Origin: Brevibacillus panacihumi
GTDB taxonomy: Bacteria > Bacillota > Bacilli > Brevibacillales > Brevibacillaceae
Assembly: GCF_003710985.1 (NCBI RefSeq)
Contig: NZ_RHHT01000039.1
Span: 1-35,665 of the forward strand
DNA length: 35,665 nucleotides
Reading direction: 5' to 3'
A program made the position numbers and the translations under genes. Below are positions 1 through 6,987 of this stretch, one piece after another (the stretch's first letter is position 1; the number at the start of each line of letters is the position of its first letter). The notes under the pieces were generated by a model, which saw nothing but the letters and a program-made list of their open reading frames with translations, was not told the DNA's origin and did no database searches.

Positions 1-692
1 ATGTGGGCAATAGCCTTGCTTTTTCCCTTGATTTCATGGAACGGGTCAGAGGAAGGCTTGAGCCTGGCCATTTCCTGCTGCAGGTGATGCACCTTTTTGG
101 TGGCATCGTACAGTTCCTGATTCAAGCGCACTTGACTGGTAATATCGGTTTCGGTCGCGACCGCACCAATGATTTTCCCGTTGAGGCGAATCGGATTGGT
201 GTTGATCACCACAAACAGGTCCTCACGAGGCTGATGATGCTTCCGATGAACAGCTTCGCCCGTTTGCAGCGTTTTGAGCATCGCCAGCATCTCCGCTGAA
301 AAGAAATTTGTGATCGGCTTCCCCAGGAGTTCGTTTGCCTTGAGGGAAAAGAGTTGCTCTGCCACTTGCGACCAAACAACCACATTGGCCTCTTCATCAA
401 TCGCGGAAATCGACAAATCGAGGGTTTCAATCAGTGTCGTGAAGTACGCCTCCAGGTACTGAAACGATTGGAGGACTGCCCGCATGGCGTCGGCTTGATG
501 CAAACATCCAACCCATTGGCCGCTTGCATCCGTCACCCAAAGGGGATCGCTCTGTTGAAAAAGGGGAATGGCTTCAGACAAGGGGGTGTCCAAGGGGACG
601 GACAACATTTGGGTATTCGCTTCCCAATGATTTCTCTCTTCAGCGGGGACTTTTCGGATCAAATGTTCCAAAGGCGGAAGTGTATGTTTCAA
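1..692 (-). CDS. Sigma-54-dependent PAS/AAA+ transcriptional activator (EBP1), C-terminal part outside window
   Basis: This is the N-terminal 230 residues of a bacterial enhancer-binding protein, read on the minus strand and cut by the window start. I chose the TTG at 692-690 because it gives (M)KHTLPPLEHL, which aligns with the ATG start MKHKLPPLED of its paralogue at 24790; a GGTGAG lies just upstream. A PAS-type segment covers roughly residues 75-190 (SISAIDEEANVVVW, then HHQPREDLFVVINTNPIRLNG and TETDITSQ). A linker (LYDATKKVHHLQQEMARL) follows, and the frame leaves the window just before the AAA+ core (FHEIKGKSKAIAH). The family activates sigma-54 RNA polymerase by ATP hydrolysis from upstream sites. 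It is divergent from a -24/-12 promoter that drives hyuA1-hyuB1-dipeptidase, so it is probably the dedicated activator. The ligand sensed by the PAS domain is unknown. Confidence 0.88.
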   Translation of the reverse strand, partial: MKHTLPPLEHLIRKVPAEERNHWEANTQMLSVPLDTPLSEAIPLFQQSDPLWVTDASGQWVGCLHQADAMRAVLQSFQYLEAYFTTLIETLDLSISAIDEEANVVVWSQVAEQLFSLKANELLGKPITNFFSAEMLAMLKTLQTGEAVHRKHHQPREDLFVVINTNPIRLNGKIIGAVATETDITSQVRLNQELYDATKKVHHLQQEMARLKPSSDPFHEIKGKSKAIAH

Positions 693-716
693 GAGCACTC
701 ACCACTTCTCATTCAG

Positions 717-786
717 TGTGTAAAAAGATGCGCAGTTTCACAGTTGATTACACATATTATAGCACTATTGCGAAAATTTTTACACA
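717..786. promoter_or_regulatory. Three 18-bp palindromic upstream activator sites, probably for EBP1
   Basis: Three related imperfect palindromes of the form TGYGYA-N6-TRCRCA lie upstream of the -24/-12 promoter. They are TGTGTAAAAAGATGCGCA at 717-734, TTCACAGTTGATTACACA at 737-754 and TGCGAAAATTTTTACACA at 769-786. Centres are 20 and 32 bp apart, about two and three helical turns. All sit 30-100 bp upstream of the -24 element and just outside the start of the divergent activator gene. This is what is expected for enhancer-binding-protein sites. Assignment to EBP1 is inferred from position. Confidence 0.62.
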
Positions 787-814
787 TCATTCGGGGGTAA
801 CCTGGCGTTCTGCG

Positions 815-832
815 TTGGCACGCGCCTTGCTT
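815..832 (+). promoter_or_regulatory. Sigma-54 (RpoN) -24/-12 promoter for the hyuA1 operon
   Basis: TTGGCACGCGCCTTGCTT matches the sigma-54 consensus TGGCAC-N5-TTGC almost perfectly. The -24 GG is at 817-818 and the -12 GC at 829-830, with the required 10 bases between them. Transcription should start near 842, about 270 bases upstream of hyuA1, leaving a long leader that contains a small ORF. Confidence 0.87.
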
Positions 833-964
833 TGTACTCAAATTGAAAATCCCCATTCTTTTCGCAGGCAGATCCAACATCATGAACAGATCCCGTTTCG
901 AAACAGCGGTCATAGGTGGTGAACCGCTTGGTCTCTACCGTTTTTCCAGGAAAGGAGGTGAAAC

Positions 965-1081
965 GTGAAATGGGAGTACACGAGACGCGTGGTCTGCCAC
1001 TTCACCAAAAATCCCTTGTCATTGACGCCACCTGTCCGACAAGGGGCAACTGAAGATGATCTCCCCGTTGTTTCCGATTGA
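965..1081 (+). CDS. Possible 38-aa small protein or leader peptide ahead of hyuA1
   Basis: A GTG-started frame of 38 codons begins MKWEYTRRVVCHFTK and ends at a TGA at 1079-1081. It is preceded by AAAGGAGGTGA (951-961), the strongest ribosome binding site in the neighbourhood, with about six bases to the GTG. It lies inside the leader of the sigma-54 transcript and ends 30 bases before hyuA1. I do not recognise the peptide and see no signal peptide or membrane segment. It could be a leader peptide that couples translation to hyuA1, a small accessory subunit, or chance. The ribosome binding site is the only direct support. Confidence 0.45.
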   Translation: MKWEYTRRVVCHFTKNPLSLTPPVRQGATEDDLPVVSD

Positions 1082-1111
1082 ACTGCAAATTCCAAAAAGG
1101 AGTTGAAACAG

Positions 1112-3163
1112 ATGCGCATCTCTGTTGATGTTGGCGGAACGTTTACCGATGTGGTAGTGCTGGATTCGGCCACTGGCACCCTGCGCCTGGAGAAGGTCGA
1201 GACCGTTCCGCGCAACCCGGCCAGCGGCGTTCTGGAGGGTTTTCGCAAGGCGGACGCTCGATTCGCCGAGATCGACTACTTTGTCCATGGCACTACCCTG
1301 GGGCTGAACGCCCTGCTCACCCGCACCGGAGCCAAGGTGGCGATTGTCACTACCAGGGGGTTTCGGGACGTGTACGAGCTGGGCCGAACCGACCGTGATA
1401 CCATGTACGACTTCAAGTACCGCAAGCCGAAGACGCTGGTCCCGCGTCACCTGCGGTTCGAGGTGGCAGAACGGCTGGACTATCAAGGAAACGTCCTGAC
1501 TCCCTTTGATCGGGATGGGGCTGTATCAGTGGCCCGGCAGATTCGGAACGAGGGAGTTCGTGCCGTGGTGGTCTGCTTCCTGCACAGCTATACCAATCCG
1601 GCCCACGAGCTTGCGATGGAAGAGGTCTTGCGCCAGGAGTGCCCGGAAGTCTCCGTCACACTCTCGCATCGGCTGACCCGGGAGTATCGGGAGTATGAGC
1701 GCACCAGCACAGCAGTCATCGATGCGTATATCAAGCCAATCATGCGGACTTATCTCGACCGGCTGGGCAGTGAACTGCGGAACCAGGGATACGGGGGCCA
1801 GTTTCTGCTCACCCGTTCCGGCGGCGGTGCCATGACTGCGACGGCGGCCAAGGAGGAGCCGGTACACTCGGTGATGTCCGGACCGGCAGGAGGGGCGATC
1901 GGTGCCGCCTACCTGGCGGAGCTGACAGGATACCGCAATCTGATCACGTTGGACATGGGAGGAACGAGCCTGGACACAACCATGGTGGTGGATGGGCAGA
2001 TCTCCGTGGAGAACGAGGCGACGGTGGAGCATCTGCCCATCTCTACTCCGATGATCGACATCCGTACAATCGGTGCCGGCGGCGGCAGTATTGCGTGGAT
2101 CGACGATGGTGGAGCGCTCCAAGTGGGCCCGCAGAGCGCCGGTGCAGACCCTGGTCCCGCCTGTTACGGCAAGGGAGGGGAAAACGCGACGTTTACGGAT
2201 GCTGCCCTCACCATCGGCTACCTTGATGATCGGAACTTCCTTGGGGGTGCCATGGGCATTGACACGAGTTTGTCCCGCGTGGCGATCGAGCGCTTGTCCG
2301 GGCCGCTGAACCTTTCGTTGTACGAGGCGGCCGCCGGCATCATACGAATCAGTGAGGCCAAGATCACCGGGGCCATTCGCGAGATCTCGGTGGAGCAAGG
2401 ATATCACCCGAAGGACTTCGCGCTCCTGGGCTTTGGCGGCGGTGGCGGGCTGGTGGCATGCAACGTGGCGCGGGAGATCGGGATTCCCACCGTCATCATT
2501 CCACCGGGGCCGGGCAACTTTTCGGCATGGGGGATGATGATGGTCGATGTGGTCTACGACTTTGCCCAGACCTACGTGACAGGCCTTGCTAACGCCGATT
2601 TGGCGGCGGTCAACGAACTGTACGCCAACCTGGAAGCGAGCGGTCGGGAGGCACTGGGTCGAGACGGGTTTGCCCCGCAGGACTGCCGGTTTATTCGCTG
2701 GGCAGAGCTGCGCTATGAGGGTCAGGAGCACACGGTGAAGATCGAAATTCCTGACGGGGAGCTGACTTCCAGCCACATCCCGCGGATTGCCGCCAGCTTC
2801 GGCGATGCCCACGAGATGCAGTATGGCCACCAGACGAAAGACCCGGTGGAGATTGTTACCCTGCGTGTTCGGGCAGTGGGTGTGCTGCCCAAGCCAAAGA
2901 TTGCGAAGCTAAAGCAAGGGACCGGCGATGCAGGTCCAGCCTTCAAGGGCAGCCGTGCCGTATACCAGTCGACCCTGGACCGTTTTGTTCCGTACAGCGT
3001 ATATGACCGGTTCAAGCTGTTGGCCGGGGATCAGGTAGCCGGGCCGGCCATCATCGAGGAGCCCAGCCACACAACCGTCATCCATGAAGGAGACCTGGCA
3101 ACGGTGGGAGAGTACGGGGAGCTTGTGATCGCTATTTTCTCAACCAAAGGAGGCATAGCATGA
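1112..3163 (+). CDS. hyuA: Hydantoinase/oxoprolinase A subunit (HyuA1)
   Basis: This 683-residue protein is the ATP-binding (ASKHA-fold) subunit of the hydantoinase/5-oxoprolinase/acetone-carboxylase superfamily. The family phosphorylates an amide or carbonyl oxygen to open cyclic amides or carboxylate ketones. The N-terminal phosphate loop is DVGGTFTDVV (about residues 6-15), HGTT lies at 59-62, and the second phosphate loop LDMGGTSLD is at about 280-288. A GAGGGSIAWIDDGGALQVGPQSAG segment and a glycine-rich LGFGGGGG loop follow, as usual in the family. I chose ATG 1112, nine bases after GGAG, rather than the TTG at 1103, which abuts the ribosome binding site. The stop overlaps hyuB1 in an ATGA junction, so the two are probably translationally coupled into an AB complex. 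The substrate cannot be assigned. There is no acetone-carboxylase gamma gene nearby, which argues against that role. Confidence 0.9.
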   Translation: MRISVDVGGTFTDVVVLDSATGTLRLEKVETVPRNPASGVLEGFRKADARFAEIDYFVHGTTLGLNALLTRTGAKVAIVTTRGFRDVYELGRTDRDTMYDFKYRKPKTLVPRHLRFEVAERLDYQGNVLTPFDRDGAVSVARQIRNEGVRAVVVCFLHSYTNPAHELAMEEVLRQECPEVSVTLSHRLTREYREYERTSTAVIDAYIKPIMRTYLDRLGSELRNQGYGGQFLLTRSGGGAMTATAAKEEPVHSVMSGPAGGAIGAAYLAELTGYRNLITLDMGGTSLDTTMVVDGQISVENEATVEHLPISTPMIDIRTIGAGGGSIAWIDDGGALQVGPQSAGADPGPACYGKGGENATFTDAALTIGYLDDRNFLGGAMGIDTSLSRVAIERLSGPLNLSLYEAAAGIIRISEAKITGAIREISVEQGYHPKDFALLGFGGGGGLVACNVAREIGIPTVIIPPGPGNFSAWGMMMVDVVYDFAQTYVTGLANADLAAVNELYANLEASGREALGRDGFAPQDCRFIRWAELRYEGQEHTVKIEIPDGELTSSHIPRIAASFGDAHEMQYGHQTKDPVEIVTLRVRAVGVLPKPKIAKLKQGTGDAGPAFKGSRAVYQSTLDRFVPYSVYDRFKLLAGDQVAGPAIIEEPSHTTVIHEGDLATVGEYGELVIAIFSTKGGIA

Positions 3164-4926
3164 CCAAGAGCGCAGACTTTACCAATGTAAGCGGCGTCGA
3201 TAAACAGGGAGGACACATTGAAGTGCAGGTGATCCACAACTACTTGCTGTCGGCAGCCCGGGAAATGATGCGGAACTTGAAGCGAACCGCCTATGACACC
3301 ATCATCTATGAGATCCAGGACTTCGGTTTGGGGATCTACGACCGAGACTGTCGGTTGCTTGCGGAAGCCCCCGGCCTCGCCATTTTCACACGGGGCAATG
3401 ACTTTGCTCTCCGGAAGATGGTGGAGTTCCTGGGAGAAGAGAACATACACCAGGGTGATGTGATCCTGTTTAATTACCCGTACTGGAGTTCCAATCACAC
3501 CCTTGACGTACTCGTCACCTCCCCGATCTTCTTTGATCAGCAGTTGGTCGGATACGCAGCATGCAAAGCCCACTGGCTGGATCTGAACCAACAGGATCCG
3601 GGTTATTGCCTGGACACCACCAGCATTCACAATGAAGGGCTGGTCCTGCCAGGGCTCAAGATTTACAAGCGAGGGGTTCGCGATCAAGAGGTGGAGAACA
3701 TCATTCGGTTCAACTCCCGCATTCCGGACCGGGTCATCGGCAACATGAACGCCCAGATTTCCTGCTGTCGGACCGGAGAGCGGCGGGTCCGGGAACTGGT
3801 GGAGAAGTTCGGACTGGAAACGTTTAACGCCGCCGCCCAGGAGATTCTCAACCACGGCGAACGGATTGCCCGCGCCCGTCTTGCGGCCCTGCCCAAGGGA
3901 ACGTGGTCCGCTGAGGATTGGGTCGATGATGACGGAGTAGACAAGGATACCATGCTCAAGATCAAGGTCACTGTCACCGTCACGGACACCGAGTTTATCG
4001 TGGATTTCACCGGTACCGATGACGCTGTAAAGGGCCCAGTCAACTTGCCCCTTGGTTTGACGGAAGGGGTTTCGGCTCTCGCCTTCAAGGCCCTCACTAC
4101 CCCAGACTCCCCGGCCAATGACGGAAACTTCCGTCCGCTGAAGGTAATCGCTCCGGAGGTGTCACTGGTCAACGCCCAGCCTCCGGTCGCCACCTTCACG
4201 ATTTGGCCGGCGATTCACATCCCGGAAATTATTTGCAAGGCTCTCGCTCCCGCCATGTCCGAGGTGGTCCCCGCCTGCTCGGGAGGAGAGGTCGTCTCCA
4301 TGATGGGGGTAGGCAAGCATCCCGTCACCGGCAAGGTCTGGCTGGAGGCAACCAATGAGGCCGTCGGATTTGGCGGACACGCCGGGGGCGACGGAGAAAA
4401 CGGGATCATGCACCTGTCCGAGCCAGGCTGCCGCAACAATCCAGTCGAGGTGTTGGAGAACAAGGCCCCCTTGTTGATTGAAGCCTATTATTTGCGACAG
4501 GATTCATGCGGGGCCGGCGAGCACCGGGGTGGGTTGGGCGCGACCCGCATCTACCGGTTTACCGCTCCCGGCAACGCTGTGACGATTGTGAAGAAGACGA
4601 AGACTCGCCCCTGGGCGCTGAATGGCGGCCTGGAGGGGGATCCCAATCACATTATTGTATGGCCCGGAACTGACCGGGAGTGGCGGACGGGCGCCATCAA
4701 CCAGCCTTTGCAGGCGGGAGATGTGCTGATCAGCAGTGCCGGCGGCGGAGGAGGCTGGGGGAACCCTTTGCGGCGCAGCCCGGACAAGGTACTGGAGGAT
4801 GTGCGCGACGGGTACGTTTCGCTGGAAAGCGCGAAGCGTGACTATGGCGTGGTCATCGACACCACCAACTGGACCGTCGACACCGAAGCGACAGCCGCGC
4901 TTCGGCGGGAACGAGCGGGGGCCTGA
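3160..4926 (+). CDS. hyuB: Hydantoinase/oxoprolinase B subunit (HyuB1), atypical metal-site motif
   Basis: This 588-residue HyuB-family subunit (hydantoinase B/oxoprolinase) should supply the amidohydrolase half of the reaction, working on the intermediate activated by HyuA1. Family landmarks are AYDTIIYEIQDFGLGIYD near the N-terminus, ACKAHW at about 134-139, the fingerprint FTGTDDAVKGPVNLPLG, and a C-terminal SSAGGGGGWGNPLRRSPDKVLEDVRDGYVS. The usual NDPYxGGTHxxD loop reads NYPYWSSNHTLD at about 105-116. The histidine and final aspartate are kept, but the first aspartate and the glycines are replaced, unlike HyuB2 in this window. It overlaps hyuA1 by four bases (ATGA) and has AAAGGAGG upstream. 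The altered loop may mean a different substrate or metal ligation; that is inference. Confidence 0.88.
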   Translation: MTKSADFTNVSGVDKQGGHIEVQVIHNYLLSAAREMMRNLKRTAYDTIIYEIQDFGLGIYDRDCRLLAEAPGLAIFTRGNDFALRKMVEFLGEENIHQGDVILFNYPYWSSNHTLDVLVTSPIFFDQQLVGYAACKAHWLDLNQQDPGYCLDTTSIHNEGLVLPGLKIYKRGVRDQEVENIIRFNSRIPDRVIGNMNAQISCCRTGERRVRELVEKFGLETFNAAAQEILNHGERIARARLAALPKGTWSAEDWVDDDGVDKDTMLKIKVTVTVTDTEFIVDFTGTDDAVKGPVNLPLGLTEGVSALAFKALTTPDSPANDGNFRPLKVIAPEVSLVNAQPPVATFTIWPAIHIPEIICKALAPAMSEVVPACSGGEVVSMMGVGKHPVTGKVWLEATNEAVGFGGHAGGDGENGIMHLSEPGCRNNPVEVLENKAPLLIEAYYLRQDSCGAGEHRGGLGATRIYRFTAPGNAVTIVKKTKTRPWALNGGLEGDPNHIIVWPGTDREWRTGAINQPLQAGDVLISSAGGGGGWGNPLRRSPDKVLEDVRDGYVSLESAKRDYGVVIDTTNWTVDTEATAALRRERAGA

Positions 4927-4929
4927 ACC

Positions 4930-5991
4930 ATGCGACTCATCGACTTGCACAGCGACATCCTGGTAGACGTAATCTGGCGCAGATCGCGGGGGGAGCACAG
5001 GGTAATCGCCGAGCGCCATCTGCCTGTTTTGCGGGCTGCCGGCATCACCGCCCTTGGCCTGACGATTTGGATCGAATTGGATCACACTCACCGGGCGGCG
5101 GCTCGCACCCGTGAGGTGCTGGCAGCCCTGGCGGCAGAACTGAGTGAGTCTCCCGGAGAGCTTGCCCTGGTCAGGACTCCGTCTGAGGCTGAAGCGGCAA
5201 TGGCGGCGGGACGCCTGGCGTTGCTGCTGACGATCGAGGGGATGGCAGCTTTGGGCGAGGACCCGACCCTCTTTACAGATCTTTGTACCCAGGGCCTTAC
5301 CTCCGGCCTGTTGACATGGAATGAGGCGAACGCCTTTGCCAGCGGCTTCCCGGGATACGCATACGAGGAGGCACGTGCGCTATCCACCTCCGGTAAAGGC
5401 AAATGGCTGTTAGGGTTGCGCGGATCCGGGGAGGGCGAGGTGCAGGGTATTACCACCAAGGGCCGCACGCTGTTGCGCCAGATGGCTGCCGGCGGTGTGA
5501 TGCTGGACTTGTCCCACCTGAACGAACGCTCCTTCTGGGAGGCGATGGACGCCTACCCTGGTCCCGGAGTGCTGGCTTCCCATTCCAATGCCCGCAAAGT
5601 TTGCGATATCCCGCGCAACCTGACGGACGAGCAAATCAAGGCAATTGCGGAGCGGGACGGGGTTATCGGCTTGAATGCCTTTTCGGCGTTTGTTGACCCC
5701 GACGACCCGGGGCTGGACCGGTACATCGACCACGCCGTCCATATCGCCGACCTGGTTGGGATCCGGCACCTTGGTTTCGGGTTTGATTTTATCAGCTACA
5801 TGGATGACGAGGCGCTTGGGAGCATCGGCGGCCGTCTGCCAGGCAATCCGGAGCTGGACGGACCGGCAGACGTGCCCTGCCTGATGGCCCGGATGGCAAA
5901 GCGGGGGTTCTCCCGTACAGACCTGGAAGCGATGGCCTGGGGCAACTTCGCCCGAATTTGGCAGTCAGCTGTCACGTGCGCGGCCGGATAA
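4930..5991 (+). CDS. Membrane-dipeptidase family protein (peptidase M19)
   Basis: This 353-residue zinc peptidase of the M19 (renal dipeptidase) family cleaves dipeptides and tolerates a D-amino acid at the C-terminal position. The expected metal ligands are all visible: His7-x-Asp9 in DLHSD, Glu103 in LTIEG, His196 in LDLSH, His218 in LASHSN, and Asp286 in GFGFDF. There is no signal peptide, so it should be cytoplasmic. Its ATG follows the hyuB1 stop after only three bases, so it is the third gene of the sigma-54 operon. The context suggests it releases amino acids from a dipeptide or N-acyl amino acid made by ring opening, perhaps with a D-configured residue. That substrate link is inferred. 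Confidence 0.9.
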   Translation: MRLIDLHSDILVDVIWRRSRGEHRVIAERHLPVLRAAGITALGLTIWIELDHTHRAAARTREVLAALAAELSESPGELALVRTPSEAEAAMAAGRLALLLTIEGMAALGEDPTLFTDLCTQGLTSGLLTWNEANAFASGFPGYAYEEARALSTSGKGKWLLGLRGSGEGEVQGITTKGRTLLRQMAAGGVMLDLSHLNERSFWEAMDAYPGPGVLASHSNARKVCDIPRNLTDEQIKAIAERDGVIGLNAFSAFVDPDDPGLDRYIDHAVHIADLVGIRHLGFGFDFISYMDDEALGSIGGRLPGNPELDGPADVPCLMARMAKRGFSRTDLEAMAWGNFARIWQSAVTCAAG

Positions 5992-6011
5992 GCGAAGGCT
6001 ACAGATCAGCA

Positions 6012-6065
6012 GCGGACGCCTGGTTGAGGGACTCTGGATGGAGGTCTGCGTCACCTGGCGTCCGC
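6012..6065 (+). terminator. Inverted repeat after the M19 gene
   Basis: GCGGACGCC (6012-6020) and GGCGTCCGC (6057-6065) form a perfect 9-bp GC-rich stem around a 36-base loop, shortly after the operon end. There is no T-run directly after it, although an AT-rich stretch begins at about 6090. It may end or stabilise the hyu1 transcript, but it is not a classical intrinsic terminator. Confidence 0.35.
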
Positions 6066-6124
6066 AGCTCGATTACAGAACTGAAATACGTAAATTTTTT
6101 CGGATCACAAAAATTTTTACTGTA

Positions 6125-6143
6125 TTACAGGAAATATTGCATT
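6125..6143. promoter_or_regulatory. Putative operator shared with the XRE-cupin gene promoter
   Basis: TTACAGGAAATATTGCATT overlaps the -35 box of the racemase promoter. It resembles TTACAGAATATTCGCATT at 8380-8397 and ATACAGTATATTTTGAATT at 8424-8442, which lie in front of the regulator gene. A perfect CTGTA-T-TACAG palindrome (6120-6130) overlaps its left end. The position suggests repression by the XRE-cupin protein. This rests on motif similarity only. Confidence 0.35.
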
Positions 6144-6165
6144 GTAGACGAAATTATTTTACAAT
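6137..6165 (+). promoter_or_regulatory. Sigma-A-type promoter for the racemase-MFS pair
   Basis: TTGCAT (6137-6142) and TACAAT (6160-6165) are separated by exactly 17 bases in an AT-rich region. This gives a transcription start near 6172 and a leader of about 43 bases to the TTG start at 6215. Confidence 0.6.
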
Positions 6166-6214
6166 ATCGGCAATTCAAAATTATACAATTAAGAATAGAA
6201 ACGGAGGGTCAATA

Positions 6215-6964
6215 TTGGAAAAAAAGGTATTATGGATCAATCCAGTAACCACAGATTTGTTTGATGCAACGTTCAAGAGCGAGTTTGAGAAGGTCAAACA
6301 ACCGAACACGATCGTGGATGTGGTATCCCTGCCGCCTGCGCCGGGCCCGCTTCATCTGGAGTACAACAGCTATGAGGTCATGGTCATGCCGGAAATCCTC
6401 AGGCTGGTGAAAAGGGCGGAAGAGGAAGGGTATGATGCCGCAGTGATTGGCTGTTTTTATGATCCGATCCTCAGGGCTGCGCGAGAAGTGTCCAAAAAGA
6501 TGGTCGTAACAGCTCCGGCAGAGGCAAGTTTGCACATTGCCGCGACCCTTGGCGAAAGTATTTCCATCATTGTGGGGCGTCGAAAGTGGATTCCGGAGAT
6601 GAAGGAAAACGTCCACAAGTACGGTTTCGGGGACAAGTTGGCATCCTTCAAGTCCCTTGAGATGGGAGTGCATGATTTTCAGAAAGACCATGAGGAAACG
6701 ATGAAACGAATGAGACGGGCAGCGAAGGAAGCTGTGGAACAAGATGGTGCAAATGTACTGATACTGGGTTGTACCATTGAGTTTGGTTTTTTCCGTCACA
6801 TTCAGGAAGAACTTGGGGTTCCCGTCATTGATGCGAGTTTAGCGCCGTTGAAGTATGCGGAATTTTTGGTGGAGATTCATAAAAAGTTCGGATGGGGCCA
6901 CAGCAAGCTGGACGGCTATCAGTCACCCCCCGATGAAGAAGTGAAAGCTTGGAAGATTTTTTGA
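6215..6964 (+). CDS. Aspartate/glutamate/hydantoin racemase family protein
   Basis: This 249-residue protein belongs to the cofactor-independent Asp/Glu/hydantoin racemase superfamily, which uses a pair of cysteines as acid and base. The cysteines are Cys80 in VIGCFYDP and Cys186 in LILGCTIEFG, each on its own half of the pseudo-symmetric fold. I chose the TTG at 6215 because GGAGGG (6203-6208) lies six bases upstream; longer in-frame extensions run into the AT-rich promoter. The product ends 23 bases before the MFS transporter and probably forms an operon with it. Next to two HyuAB pairs, it most plausibly racemises a hydantoin, N-carbamoyl or related intermediate so both enantiomers can be used. 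The exact substrate is not determined by the sequence. Confidence 0.85.
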   Translation: MEKKVLWINPVTTDLFDATFKSEFEKVKQPNTIVDVVSLPPAPGPLHLEYNSYEVMVMPEILRLVKRAEEEGYDAAVIGCFYDPILRAAREVSKKMVVTAPAEASLHIAATLGESISIIVGRRKWIPEMKENVHKYGFGDKLASFKSLEMGVHDFQKDHEETMKRMRRAAKEAVEQDGANVLILGCTIEFGFFRHIQEELGVPVIDASLAPLKYAEFLVEIHKKFGWGHSKLDGYQSPPDEEVKAWKIF

Positions 6965-6987
6965 AAAACAGGAAAAGAGGGATCATC

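Noticed and set aside
1526..2830. 434-codon open frame on the minus strand inside hyuA1
   Set aside because: It is the complement of a GC-rich gene with a strong family match on the plus strand; its translation has no recognisable domain and no ribosome binding site.
1112..4926. Acetone carboxylase or a dedicated 5-oxoprolinase
   Set aside because: No gamma subunit gene is present for acetone carboxylase, and nothing specific to oxoproline can be read from the sequence, so I kept the general hydantoinase/oxoprolinase name.
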